A stretch of 64,000 nt of DNA from an uncultured Chlorobiaceae bacterium (GTDB taxonomy: Bacteria > Bacteroidota > Chlorobiia > Chlorobiales > Chlorobiaceae). Both the position numbers and the translations under genes were made by a program. Below, one piece after another: positions 7,380 through 14,167 of the stretch (its first letter is position 1; the number at the start of each line of letters is the position of its first letter). The DNA lies in assembly GCA_903843305.1 (NCBI GenBank), contig CAIMPI010000035.1:1-64000 (forward strand), in the 5' to 3' direction. The notes below the pieces were generated by a model that did not search any database, was not told the DNA's origin, and was given only the letters and a program-made list of their open reading frames with translations.

Positions 7380-7715
7380 TTATCCCGCCTCTGCATATCG
7401 CAAAGACTTCACTCTCAAGAGTTCTTCAAGCTGCTTTACTCGTTCCAGTAACGCCTGGTACTTTTCACTTTGCTCATCACCGATATGATTGAGCGGCATA
7501 AACCTTCTTTCGTAACAAAGGATGCCGTTGTGGCACATTTGCGGGTAAGAAAACTGCTGCACCAGACCTAAATAGTAAAGCTCTTCGCACATCGCATCCT
7601 CTTCAGTGCGCAACGCATGGCCGCATAACCGAAGCATAAGTTCAACGTATTGCTCTGGTGTCTTATTCAACTCTCCACGTTTCCATGCCCTGTAAATTCT
7701 GTCTTCGTTTGTCAT
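7380..7715 (-). CDS. Hypothetical phage protein
   Basis: A 111-residue, mostly helical protein starting MTNEDRIYRAWKRGELN and ending in a leucine-heptad segment (YQALLERVKQLEELLRVKSL). No recognised domain. Its minus-strand leader AACGACCAATACC-ATG is a short version of the element's A/C-rich start signal. Paired TTTGTCTAAA motifs lie just upstream (7775-7825), so it may begin a sub-operon. Confidence 0.55.
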   Translation of the reverse strand: MTNEDRIYRAWKRGELNKTPEQYVELMLRLCGHALRTEEDAMCEELYYLGLVQQFSYPQMCHNGILCYERRFMPLNHIGDEQSEKYQALLERVKQLEELLRVKSLRYAEAG

Positions 7716-7774
7716 GGTATTGGTCGTTAAGTTTTAGATTATTTTCCTTTTTCCTTACAGTAATAAGGTAATCA

Positions 7775-7825
7775 TTTTGTCTAAATTTATCTAATTTTGT
7801 CTAAATTTTTCTATCTAATTTTATC
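7775..7825 (-). promoter_or_regulatory. Paired TTTGTCTAAA operator-like repeats
   Basis: TTTTGTCTAAATTT at 7775 and again at 7795, exactly 20 bp (two helical turns) apart, with related ATCTAA words between and after. The same motif, also 20 bp apart, occurs at 12035 and 12055 upstream of the repressor gene. Confidence 0.5.
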
Positions 7826-8402
7826 ATAATTTTTGATCAGTAAACATGTTGGTTAAAATTACTCTTGTTGCAGTGATATCGGAGAGTGCATCATGTGCAT
7901 TATGGTGGATTCCGTAGTACTTGCACACGGTAGAGAGTTTGTAATCAGGCAGCGAAACAAGGCCTTTATAATCCCATATCCGCAACACAGGCAGCGGGTC
8001 TAACGCCTTCCAGTTGTGATAGCTGCCAGAGCCATACTTGCTGCCATGGTGCCGGAACCAGGCATCGAGAAACTGGATATCAAAGGCGACGTTATAGCCT
8101 GCAGGGTAGGCTTTGTCTGCTTTGTCCATCTTATTGATATGTTTGTCCAGGAATCGCAGGAACTCGCGGTAAGCATCTGAACTTGTTGTTCTGGTTTTCA
8201 ACTCTTCCGGGTCAGTTTCGTTAACCTTCAGAGCATCAAGGTTTATTTCGGCTCCCTGGTGTGGCTGAAATTTCATACTGTAGCGGTCTACAATTTCGCC
8301 CCCTATATCCATAAGTGCGGCTAACTGGATAATCCCATGCTTCCCGGCATCAAGGCCAGTTGTTTCAACGTCGAAGTAGAGTACTTTCTTGAAAAGGTTC
8401 AT
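7824..8402 (-). CDS. DnaQ/RNase T-type 3'-5' exonuclease
   Basis: A 192-residue protein with the DEDD exonuclease motifs: Exo I FDVETTGLD (about residues 9-17), Exo II GYNVAFDIQFLD (about 102-113) and Exo III HDALSDITA (about 170-178, the DEDDh type). Such enzymes trim 3' ends or proofread during phage replication or recombination. It sits in the early operon downstream of the replication genes, with a poly-A-rich leader before its ATG. Confidence 0.8.
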   Translation of the reverse strand: MNLFKKVLYFDVETTGLDAGKHGIIQLAALMDIGGEIVDRYSMKFQPHQGAEINLDALKVNETDPEELKTRTTSSDAYREFLRFLDKHINKMDKADKAYPAGYNVAFDIQFLDAWFRHHGSKYGSGSYHNWKALDPLPVLRIWDYKGLVSLPDYKLSTVCKYYGIHHNAHDALSDITATRVILTNMFTDQKL

Positions 8403-8447
8403 GATTCTTTTTTTTTATAGGGGTAAGATTGGTAAGTTTTTCTGCAT

Positions 8448-9185
8448 TCATTTTCCATGGTGCGCATCAAAAAAAGCCTGCACAGCCTTCTCTCTTTTCT
8501 CTTCGGTCGGCTGCTCCCGGACGTGCAGTTTCTCATCTTCCGGCAAGCTGTAGTAGTACTCAAGCCGCGCCGGTTGCGGCAGCTCTTCCCATTCCAGCAG
8601 CAAGTAAGCTTCTTGCTTGTGCTGCTCACAAAAGAGCGGCCACATCCCGAGTATGATGGCAGCCCGAACCCCACCGGCAGCAAGGGGTACAGGTTCATTG
8701 ATCTGCTTGCTTTCCTGTTCAATCCTCGTCAGTTCAGTGGCCGCCTCTTTGGTGTACCGCTGTTGTGTCCTCACATCCTCAAGGAGCTGGCGTGCATCGG
8801 CCTTTTCCGGCAATGGCGAAAAGGTGGTAAACTGAAACTTTGTTTGCTCCGCCTGAGTGTACCATGCCCCAAGCTCTGCTACGGTGATCCGCATGCCGTG
8901 CAGCATTTGCGTTATGCCGAGATCCGCAGTTCCAGGCGGAACGCTTCCGGTCTCTTTCTCAATCGCTTTGGCATAGGTCTTGCCTTTGATGACTTGCAGG
9001 GTACGCACCGCCCGTTCAATGTCGGTAAGGGTTGCCTGTGTTGTGTGCTGGCGAGCCAGTGCCTTTGCGGCAGCATAGTTCCCGCCAAGTTGACGTACAG
9101 CAAGTTCAGCTATGGGTTTCAAGCCATCGGAGATTTTCAGCCCCGTAAGCGCTTTCTTTGCTGCTGTTCCTGTTTGTTGTGTCAT
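8448..9185 (-). CDS. Hypothetical phage early protein
   Basis: Start set at 9185 (MTQQTGTAAKKALTG), directly after the leader AACAACGGCGACC on the minus strand. The upstream extension to 9278 lies in the replication gene. The 245 residues are mainly helical with a charged C-terminus (EEKREKAVQAFFDAHHGK), and I do not recognise a domain. It overlaps the 3' end of the replication gene by 80 bp in another frame, which is unusual even for compact phage operons and makes the start call depend on the leader motif. Confidence 0.55.
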   Translation of the reverse strand: MTQQTGTAAKKALTGLKISDGLKPIAELAVRQLGGNYAAAKALARQHTTQATLTDIERAVRTLQVIKGKTYAKAIEKETGSVPPGTADLGITQMLHGMRITVAELGAWYTQAEQTKFQFTTFSPLPEKADARQLLEDVRTQQRYTKEAATELTRIEQESKQINEPVPLAAGGVRAAIILGMWPLFCEQHKQEAYLLLEWEELPQPARLEYYYSLPEDEKLHVREQPTEEKREKAVQAFFDAHHGK

Positions 9186-9909
9186 GGTCGCCGTTGTTTT
9201 GGTGTTTGAAATGCCAGTGGAATGACTGCCATTCGGCAGCCATCGAAACCCGCAGCGCTTCAGCCGCAAGCGTTTCATTGCCCCCGCTCATATCATGGAG
9301 GAGCTGCAGAGCTTCTTCTGCAACGTGCTGGGAGCGATAAGGAGCCTTTTTGTTCTTGCTCCAGTTGTCCCAGGTCGTCGCGCAAAACGCGGTGCTGAAG
9401 CCGGGGTTCTTAAAAACCCCACTGGTGGAAAAATCCGGTACGCTTTTTGGCGTTTTTGCTCTTTCTTCTCTTCTTCTTCCATTCTTTTCATTCTTATCAT
9501 TCTTGTTTGTGGTCGGTCGCTGGTCTCTGGCTGGTCGTTCGTTGGTCGGCCGCTGGTCGTTTCCCTGCTCGTTTTCTTGGTCGTTCTGCAAGTCGCTATC
9601 CTGATAAATATCGTAATTCAATACTGTTATAAGGCTATAAGTGTTGGTCGTTCTGATGGTGATTTCCCTGGTCGTTTTTAGCCTTATTAAACATGTGCGA
9701 CAGGAACGCTCCGATATGCCTGTTTGCTCTGATAATGAGTGCCTGCCGGTAATCAACTGGCCTCTCAATACCTCGATGCCTTTCCACCGCCCAGGCTTAT
9801 GGTTTGCAGTAATGATGAGATGTATCAGCAGGTGGACCATGTGCGAATCGTGGTACCACTCCCAGGAGGTAATGCGCCGAAATAACTTGATGTATCCTGC
9901 CTCAGTCAT
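9106..9909 (-). CDS. Phage replication protein (winged-helix, DnaD/replisome organiser type)
   Basis: A 267-residue protein. The N-terminal half (GYIKLFRRITSWEWYHDSHM then RGQLITGRHSLSEQTGISER) is the typical winged-helix of phage replisome-organiser proteins, with the TGxxxLSxxTGISxxxxRxxL pattern. A low-complexity Asn/Arg/Thr linker (about 150-180) follows, then a helical C-terminal part. Its ATG overlaps the TGA of the RusA-like gene (ATGA), so the two are translationally coupled. Likely role: origin binding or helicase loading for the element. Confidence 0.65.
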   Translation of the reverse strand: MTEAGYIKLFRRITSWEWYHDSHMVHLLIHLIITANHKPGRWKGIEVLRGQLITGRHSLSEQTGISERSCRTCLIRLKTTREITIRTTNTYSLITVLNYDIYQDSDLQNDQENEQGNDQRPTNERPARDQRPTTNKNDKNEKNGRRREERAKTPKSVPDFSTSGVFKNPGFSTAFCATTWDNWSKNKKAPYRSQHVAEEALQLLHDMSGGNETLAAEALRVSMAAEWQSFHWHFKHQNNGDHDTTNRNSSKESAYGAENLRWLETHS

Positions 9910-10322
9910 GGCAAAATCCTTAACTCAACCCGAGGGGCATTTTTATCGATTTCATAAGGCAGGTAAACGGGAAGCAGGTGATCGGCGCAATCGTCAACAA
10001 TAAGCTCGGCTTTGACCATGCAATCAAAAAGGTTCTGGCAGATATTGTTGTAATCAAACCGCCGCCCCGTCTGGCGGTAAATCTTGATCTGCAGCCTGAT
10101 CGGCAGTGGCATTCTTTGCACCTCGTGGCAAAATGAGGCAACAAAGGCAGGGTTGCAGGCGAAAAGCCGCAGCAGGCGCTTTGCCTGGGCGCTTGCTGCA
10201 TGGCTCTTGATCACCTTCCTTATCGTTTTGCCTTTCTCATCTTTGTAGATGAGCGGCAATCGGGAATTTTTGGATGAGTAAAGCTCTCCCGGAATGATAA
10301 AGGTGTTCGGCTCATCAATCAT
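9906..10322 (-). CDS. RusA-like Holliday junction resolvase
   Basis: A 138-residue protein with the RusA layout: N-terminal IIPGELYSSKNSR, a central strand pair, then RRFDYNNICQNLFDCMVKAE and LIVDDCADHLLP. RusA resolves Holliday junctions with clustered Asp residues. Here the usual DxDN reads DYNN, so the second Asp is Asn, while the downstream DD is kept. Related phage proteins with DYxN exist to my knowledge, so activity is likely but not assured. ATGA overlaps couple it to both neighbours. Confidence 0.75.
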   Translation of the reverse strand: MIDEPNTFIIPGELYSSKNSRLPLIYKDEKGKTIRKVIKSHAASAQAKRLLRLFACNPAFVASFCHEVQRMPLPIRLQIKIYRQTGRRFDYNNICQNLFDCMVKAELIVDDCADHLLPVYLPYEIDKNAPRVELRILP

Positions 10323-10732
10323 TTTCCAAGCACCGTGATTTTGCCATTGTGCCGGTCATCATAGGCGGGTGCGTTGGCATCGTCATCAAAGAGCCGCGCC
10401 TGCATTTCGTGGATCTCAAGCGGTCGCGTTTCGACGAATTCGCCGGTATCGGTACGAATAACGGTGATGGTTCTTGTCTCGTAATTTTTTTGCGTTGTGC
10501 ATTTGATGGCACGGTACTCATAGCCATCATGCAAGGCAGTGGAGAGGCCGGAGGCCTCAAGGGTATGGATATCGATTTTGGTTTTAAATGTGGCAGCACT
10601 GGCCTTCTTTTCTTCGTTCAAAACCTCAATCGCCTGCACATGTTCCGCGAGCGCCGCGCCTCTCTCCATCTTCTCATCATCAGTGAGCAAGCATTTCAAG
10701 TTCAGGGTTAAAACATCTTGCATGTCTATCAT
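10319..10732 (-). CDS. Hypothetical phage protein between ERF and RusA
   Basis: A 137-residue protein. The N-terminal helical half (LTDDEKMERGAALAEHVQAI then EVLNEEKKASAATFKTKID) is followed by a beta-rich C-terminal part (NYETRTITVIRTDTGEFVET). The location between a recombination annealing protein and a resolvase suggests a recombination accessory factor, but this is context only. Minus-strand leader: CACAAACAACCCCGACC-ATG. Its stop overlaps the next start (ATGA). Confidence 0.6.
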   Translation of the reverse strand: MIDMQDVLTLNLKCLLTDDEKMERGAALAEHVQAIEVLNEEKKASAATFKTKIDIHTLEASGLSTALHDGYEYRAIKCTTQKNYETRTITVIRTDTGEFVETRPLEIHEMQARLFDDDANAPAYDDRHNGKITVLGK

Positions 10733-10753
10733 GGTCGGGGTTGTTTGTGGTTA

Positions 10754-11614
10754 TTAAAAGGGCGCGCCATCATCATAATTCGTGTATTGGGGAGGCTCCT
10801 GATACACCGGGTATTGCTCGGTTTGCTCCTGTTGCACCGGCTGGAAAATGCTTGGCGTTTGACCCTGCAGAAAGGCATTGAGCGCATCAATCAGCGCGCT
10901 GCATTGATCGGCGGTCAGACCGTTCCTGATGTACCCATCAATCTGGTTGGATTCTGCCTGGCTTACCTTTTGGCGCCCGGCCAGATCGCGCAGATACTGC
11001 AACGATTTCGATGATGCTGGCCTGTCATTGCTCTGCTGCCCGTCCCGTCTGTACCCGTTCTGATGCGCCTGAGCAGCAGGGCGCTGCTCTTGCTGCTGTC
11101 TGGCAGGCAGGCCATTTCCGTTATGGTGCTGATATTGTGGAGGGGGCTGCTGCTGGTAGCCGCGCGATTGGGGCTCTGGCGAGGTGGCATCCGGATCATC
11201 GCTATCAAGAGTAGGTATCATAAAAATCTGAAGGATGGCTGTTTTGTGCGACATGCTCATGGCCTTGTTGCTTGCTTTGTCGCTGCTGTCCATGGCTTGC
11301 CCCATGGCCTGGGTTTCAAGGTAACTGCCATCAATTGCCGTAAAGCGGTATTTGACCTGCAAGGCATATTCAATCATCAATTTGCCCTTCTCATTCGTCC
11401 ATACTTCTCGTTTAAAATTCAGTATTTCGGATGTCGTGAAGACCTGATATTGCACAAAGAGCGGATGCAGTGTATTGTAAACCTCATCAATCCCCCTGAA
11501 TTTGTAAGGAAGATCACCGTTGGATTTTGTTTTTTTGATGGCTGGCACTTCAGCCATAATAGCGGCGATGCGCTCGTAAATGAGAGGGTGTTTTTCTTGT
11601 GTGTTGTTGTCCAT
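10754..11614 (-). CDS. erf: ERF-family single-strand annealing protein
   Basis: A 286-residue protein. Residues about 8-130 match the ERF superfamily: KTKSNGDLPYKFRGIDEVYN, then a strand-rich core and GSYLETQAMGQAMDSSDKAS, NKAMSMSHKTAILQIF. A Gln-rich linker (about 145-190) and a small C-terminal domain (RDLAGRQKVSQAESNQIDGY) follow. ERF proteins anneal complementary strands during phage recombination. The start at 11614 follows the best copy of the leader, ACAAAACACAAACGACC-ATG. It is the first biosynthetic gene after the excisionase-like gene. Confidence 0.8.
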   Translation of the reverse strand: MDNNTQEKHPLIYERIAAIMAEVPAIKKTKSNGDLPYKFRGIDEVYNTLHPLFVQYQVFTTSEILNFKREVWTNEKGKLMIEYALQVKYRFTAIDGSYLETQAMGQAMDSSDKASNKAMSMSHKTAILQIFMIPTLDSDDPDATSPEPQSRGYQQQPPPQYQHHNGNGLPARQQQEQRPAAQAHQNGYRRDGQQSNDRPASSKSLQYLRDLAGRQKVSQAESNQIDGYIRNGLTADQCSALIDALNAFLQGQTPSIFQPVQQEQTEQYPVYQEPPQYTNYDDGAPF

Positions 11615-11647
11615 GGTCGTTTGTGTTTTGTGGTTGTTTGTTGTTGG

Positions 11648-11989
11648 TTATGCCACTTGCTCAATAATCGGCGCCTTTCTTTTTGGATGCTTTAAAAACT
11701 CGGTAATGTCTTCACGAAGGAAATAGAGCGTCGAACCATTCTTGCTGTAGGGAATCCGTCCTTTGTGTACCCTGCTGTATACCGCAGTGCGGGTTACCGT
11801 TCTGCCTTCAAGCATTGTCAGGTATTCTGCACAAACATCAATCCTCATAGGCTCACTCTGCACCGCAGTCTGCACCGCATGCTTTTCGCCAAGCTGCTTG
11901 ACAAGGCGGTCAACCTTCGAAGAAAGCGACGCAACCAGAGATGGGAGCTGGTCAAACGTTGGGGTAATTCCTTTGTCTTTTTTTTCCAT
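11648..11989 (-). CDS. Excisionase/MerR-like helix-turn-helix protein
   Basis: A 113-residue protein. The first 45 residues form a helix (LPSLVASLSSKVDRLVKQLG). The C-terminal 60 residues are a winged HTH of the excisionase type, MRIDVCAEYLTMLEGRTVTR then VHKGRIPYSKNGSTLYFLRE and DITEFLK. Such proteins act as recombination directionality factors or early regulators. It is divergent from the repressor gene at 12124, sharing the 11990-12123 control region. Confidence 0.65.
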   Translation of the reverse strand: MEKKDKGITPTFDQLPSLVASLSSKVDRLVKQLGEKHAVQTAVQSEPMRIDVCAEYLTMLEGRTVTRTAVYSRVHKGRIPYSKNGSTLYFLREDITEFLKHPKRKAPIIEQVA

Positions 11990-12123
11990 TTTTTACCTAT
12001 ATTTGTTTCTAAAAGTAATTAACTCTTTCCTTTATTTGTCTAAATTAAGGTAAATTTGTCTAAAATAAAAGAAAAAAAATAGATAAATAAGGTAAAATCA
12101 GGTAAAAGAAAAGGAGAAAGCCT
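11990..12123. promoter_or_regulatory. Divergent early switch region with operator-like repeats
   Basis: AT-rich intergenic DNA between the excisionase-like gene (-) and the repressor (+). TTTGTCTAAA occurs at 12035 and 12055 (20 bp apart). GGTAAA occurs at 12049, 12091 and 12101, the last two as a 10-bp direct repeat, with TTTACC at 11992. These words also occur at 7775-7808 and at 5491-5512, consistent with one regulator acting on several promoters of the element. Confidence 0.5.
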
Positions 12124-12477
12124 ATGAAAAAGGGTAAAACAGAAGTGGGGAAACGGCTTGAAGAGGAATTGCGCAAAAAGTTTGGCACTATCTCTGCAGC
12201 AGCAAAAGCAGCAGGTGGCGCGGATGCCTCTTATTTTGGTTCGTACTTGACGGGACGCAGCGGGTTGGGTAAGTTGGTCATCACCAAGCTTGAGAAAATG
12301 GGCATTGATGTAAACTATGTTCTGAATGGCAGGGAAGAACCGAAAGCCAACGATCAGTCTGCTTTGCGTGATCTTCTTCAAAAGAAGGTTACCGATCTTG
12401 AATACCGGTTATCTCAAGCCGCCTCAGAACTGAAAGAAATGTCGGATCTTATTCAGAACTCGGGAATAGGGAAATAA
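12124..12477 (+). CDS. Phage-type repressor (HTH plus C-terminal coiled coil)
   Basis: A 117-residue protein with a good AAGGAG site before the ATG. Residues about 8-60 (KRLEEELRKKFGTISAAAKA, SYFGSYLTGRSGLGKLVITK, LEKMGIDVNYVLNG) match the phage CI/Cro-like HTH family in which GIDVNYVLNG closes the domain. The C-terminus (KVTDLEYRLSQAASELKEMS) is a coiled coil, likely for dimerisation. It has no LexA-type self-cleaving domain, so if this is the lysogeny repressor, induction must use another route, such as an antirepressor or a helper protein. Confidence 0.7.
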   Translation: MKKGKTEVGKRLEEELRKKFGTISAAAKAAGGADASYFGSYLTGRSGLGKLVITKLEKMGIDVNYVLNGREEPKANDQSALRDLLQKKVTDLEYRLSQAASELKEMSDLIQNSGIGK

Positions 12478-12622
12478 TGATATCGGCTTGATAAGTTATC
12501 ACTGTAACGCAATATTCAAGTAAAAATCGGCTCTCCTCAATCAAGGTGAACGATTTGGTAACAAGCTCTTTGCATCGCTCGTATTGTTGTTCTGTTATAG
12601 CAGGGATGGGATTGGTTATCAT
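12449..12622 (-). CDS. Small hypothetical protein
   Basis: Starting at the ATG at 12622 (MITNPIPAITEQQYERCKEL) it encodes 57 residues, mainly one helical region (VTKSFTLIEESRFLLEYCVT) and a hydrophobic end. Its minus-strand leader AACTGCACC-ATG loosely resembles the element's A/C-rich leader. It overlaps the 3' end of the repressor by 29 bp. Weak support; it could be spurious. Confidence 0.35.
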   Translation of the reverse strand: MITNPIPAITEQQYERCKELVTKSFTLIEESRFLLEYCVTVITYQADIIISLFPSSE

Positions 12623-12705
12623 GGTGCAGTTCTGATTGTAATAAAACACAATAAGGCGCGTAATTTAGTACAATAAAAAAGGAATTACAACTCTAATCGC
12701 ACATT

Positions 12706-13875
12706 TTACCCTTCGAGAGAAATTGCGTTGGCAGCTTGACGGCGACTTTCATTAATAACGTGAGCATAAATCATGGTCGTTTTGAGATCGGCGTGACCCA
12801 GCATTTCACTCACTATCTTGATGTTAATGTTCGCTTTCAGAAGTAGTGTCGCATAGGTGTGTCGCATCGTGTGGAAGGTTACCTTTTTCTCAATTCCAGC
12901 GGCACTAATCCAATTTTTGAAAAATGGAGTTGGGCGATGGTATTGCAAATCTTGAATCCGTGGGAAAATAAGTCCAGTTTCGAGCTTGTCGCTTAACTCC
13001 TCTTTATGCTGCTTTGTTCTGGAGGTCATGTTCTCTGTGATCTCCTTGGCTTCATTGAGGATCTGAAAAGCAGATTCAGAGATAGGGAGATAGTTGACTG
13101 AACGCGTTTTCTTTTGGGTAAAATGAATGCAGTGACCAGAAGACTCACTCCCAATATCTTCCCACTTCAAACTTGCAACATCACTAAAACGCAATCCCGT
13201 GAGAGCTGAAAAAAGAGCTGCAGCTTTTAGAATCGGTTTTTCACATGGAGTCTGATACAGCTTGATCAGCTCCTCTTGTGTCAGGTAAACAATTTTTGTT
13301 TGGAGCTGTCTGATAGTCTGCACCTGTTCAGTGATCCGCTTTTTTATAAAGTCATGCCGGTAGGCATAGTTCAGAGCGGTGCGAAGATGCACAAAATAAA
13401 TAGCCGCAGCATTGTTGGAAAAGCGATTTAACAAATAGGATCGGAAATCATCAACAACCTTGCTGTTCAGGTCAGAAAAATAGAAAGGTTGCCCTGGCTT
13501 TAATTGTAAAAATTCCTGAAAATATTTCAACGTGGATCTCCATGACCTGTAGTGCGTTGGTGACGACTTCCTGTCTGCAAGCAGTTTCTCATAAAACTTG
13601 ATAAAGTCAACCGGAGCACTATCAACCAGAAAGCCATAGTGCCCGGCGTGTAGCTGCAATTGAGTTTTCGAGAGCACAGCATTAGCTACTGCAAGGGTAT
13701 CCTTATTCTCTTTTCGTTCTTCGGAGGTTTTCGGATTGGCGTGAAGGTACATGCCCAGGTTGTGCCACCTTGTAAGCTTTCCAGTTTCAGGGTGAGGAGC
13801 CGGGGGGTAGATGTCGAGACGCAGGGAGTAACGAGTATCGTTATCAATAAGGCGCTTCCGCAGGGTGACTTTCAT
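12706..13875 (-). CDS. int: Tyrosine recombinase / phage integrase
   Basis: A 389-residue protein from the ATG at 13875 (MKVTLRKRLIDNDTRYSL), preceded by GCAAACGACCAAACCACAGCC. The frame extends to 14073, but that part covers palindromic repeats and is not protein-like. There is an N-terminal Arm/SAM-like domain (about 1-220) and a catalytic domain with Arg in ALTGLRFSDVASLKWEDI, the HxxR box HTMRHTYATLL, LGHADLKTT and the Tyr in MIYAHV. It is similar to Bacteroidetes/Chlorobi element integrases (Arm-DNA-bind_5 plus phage_integrase layout). It lies at the element's right end, next to the interrupted haemagglutinin gene. Confidence 0.9.
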   Translation of the reverse strand: MKVTLRKRLIDNDTRYSLRLDIYPPAPHPETGKLTRWHNLGMYLHANPKTSEERKENKDTLAVANAVLSKTQLQLHAGHYGFLVDSAPVDFIKFYEKLLADRKSSPTHYRSWRSTLKYFQEFLQLKPGQPFYFSDLNSKVVDDFRSYLLNRFSNNAAAIYFVHLRTALNYAYRHDFIKKRITEQVQTIRQLQTKIVYLTQEELIKLYQTPCEKPILKAAALFSALTGLRFSDVASLKWEDIGSESSGHCIHFTQKKTRSVNYLPISESAFQILNEAKEITENMTSRTKQHKEELSDKLETGLIFPRIQDLQYHRPTPFFKNWISAAGIEKKVTFHTMRHTYATLLLKANINIKIVSEMLGHADLKTTMIYAHVINESRRQAANAISLEG

Positions 13876-13923
13876 GGCTGTGGTTTGGTCGTTTGCGTTA
13901 TGAGAAAAAATATTGACTGCTTT

Positions 13924-14034
13924 GAACCACGGAACAAGAGGAGCAGTATTTGTACCATGGAACAAATCTTTACCATCAACATAATATTTGTTCCGTGCAA
14001 CAAATTTAATCCATGGAACAAATATGGAACAAAA
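13924..14034. repeat. Repeated GGAACAAAT palindromes upstream of int
   Basis: Imperfect palindromes TTTGTACCATGGAACAAAT (13949-13967), TTTGTTCCGTGCAACAAAT (13987-14005) and TTTAATCCATGGAACAAAT (14005-14023), plus half sites at 13931 and 14024. Between the int start and the host junction, such repeats fit arm-type integrase sites or an int operator. Confidence 0.55.
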
Positions 14035-14167
14035 AATAGCAAAGAACAAAAAGAAATAGCAAAATGAAGACAAAAGGTTTACTGTTAACTATCATAAAAT
14101 GATAGAGTTGATTGGTTAGGTTTTGTCTGCGTTTTTCCCTGTTTTGCTCTGTTTTGCTATTAGGCGA
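14035..14167. other. Right junction of the mobile element
   Basis: No gene. The segment between the int-proximal repeats and the haemagglutinin frame includes an ATCATAAAATGAT palindrome (14089-14101) and a repeated TTTTGCTCTGTTTTGCT stretch (about 14143-14159). Host-like coding sequence resumes at about 14172, so the attachment core should lie within a few bases of 14160-14175. Confidence 0.4.

Noticed and set aside
13876-14073. N-terminal extension of the integrase
   Set aside because: The extra 66 residues translate palindromic repeats; the ATG at 13875 follows the element's typical leader and begins the recognisable integrase sequence.
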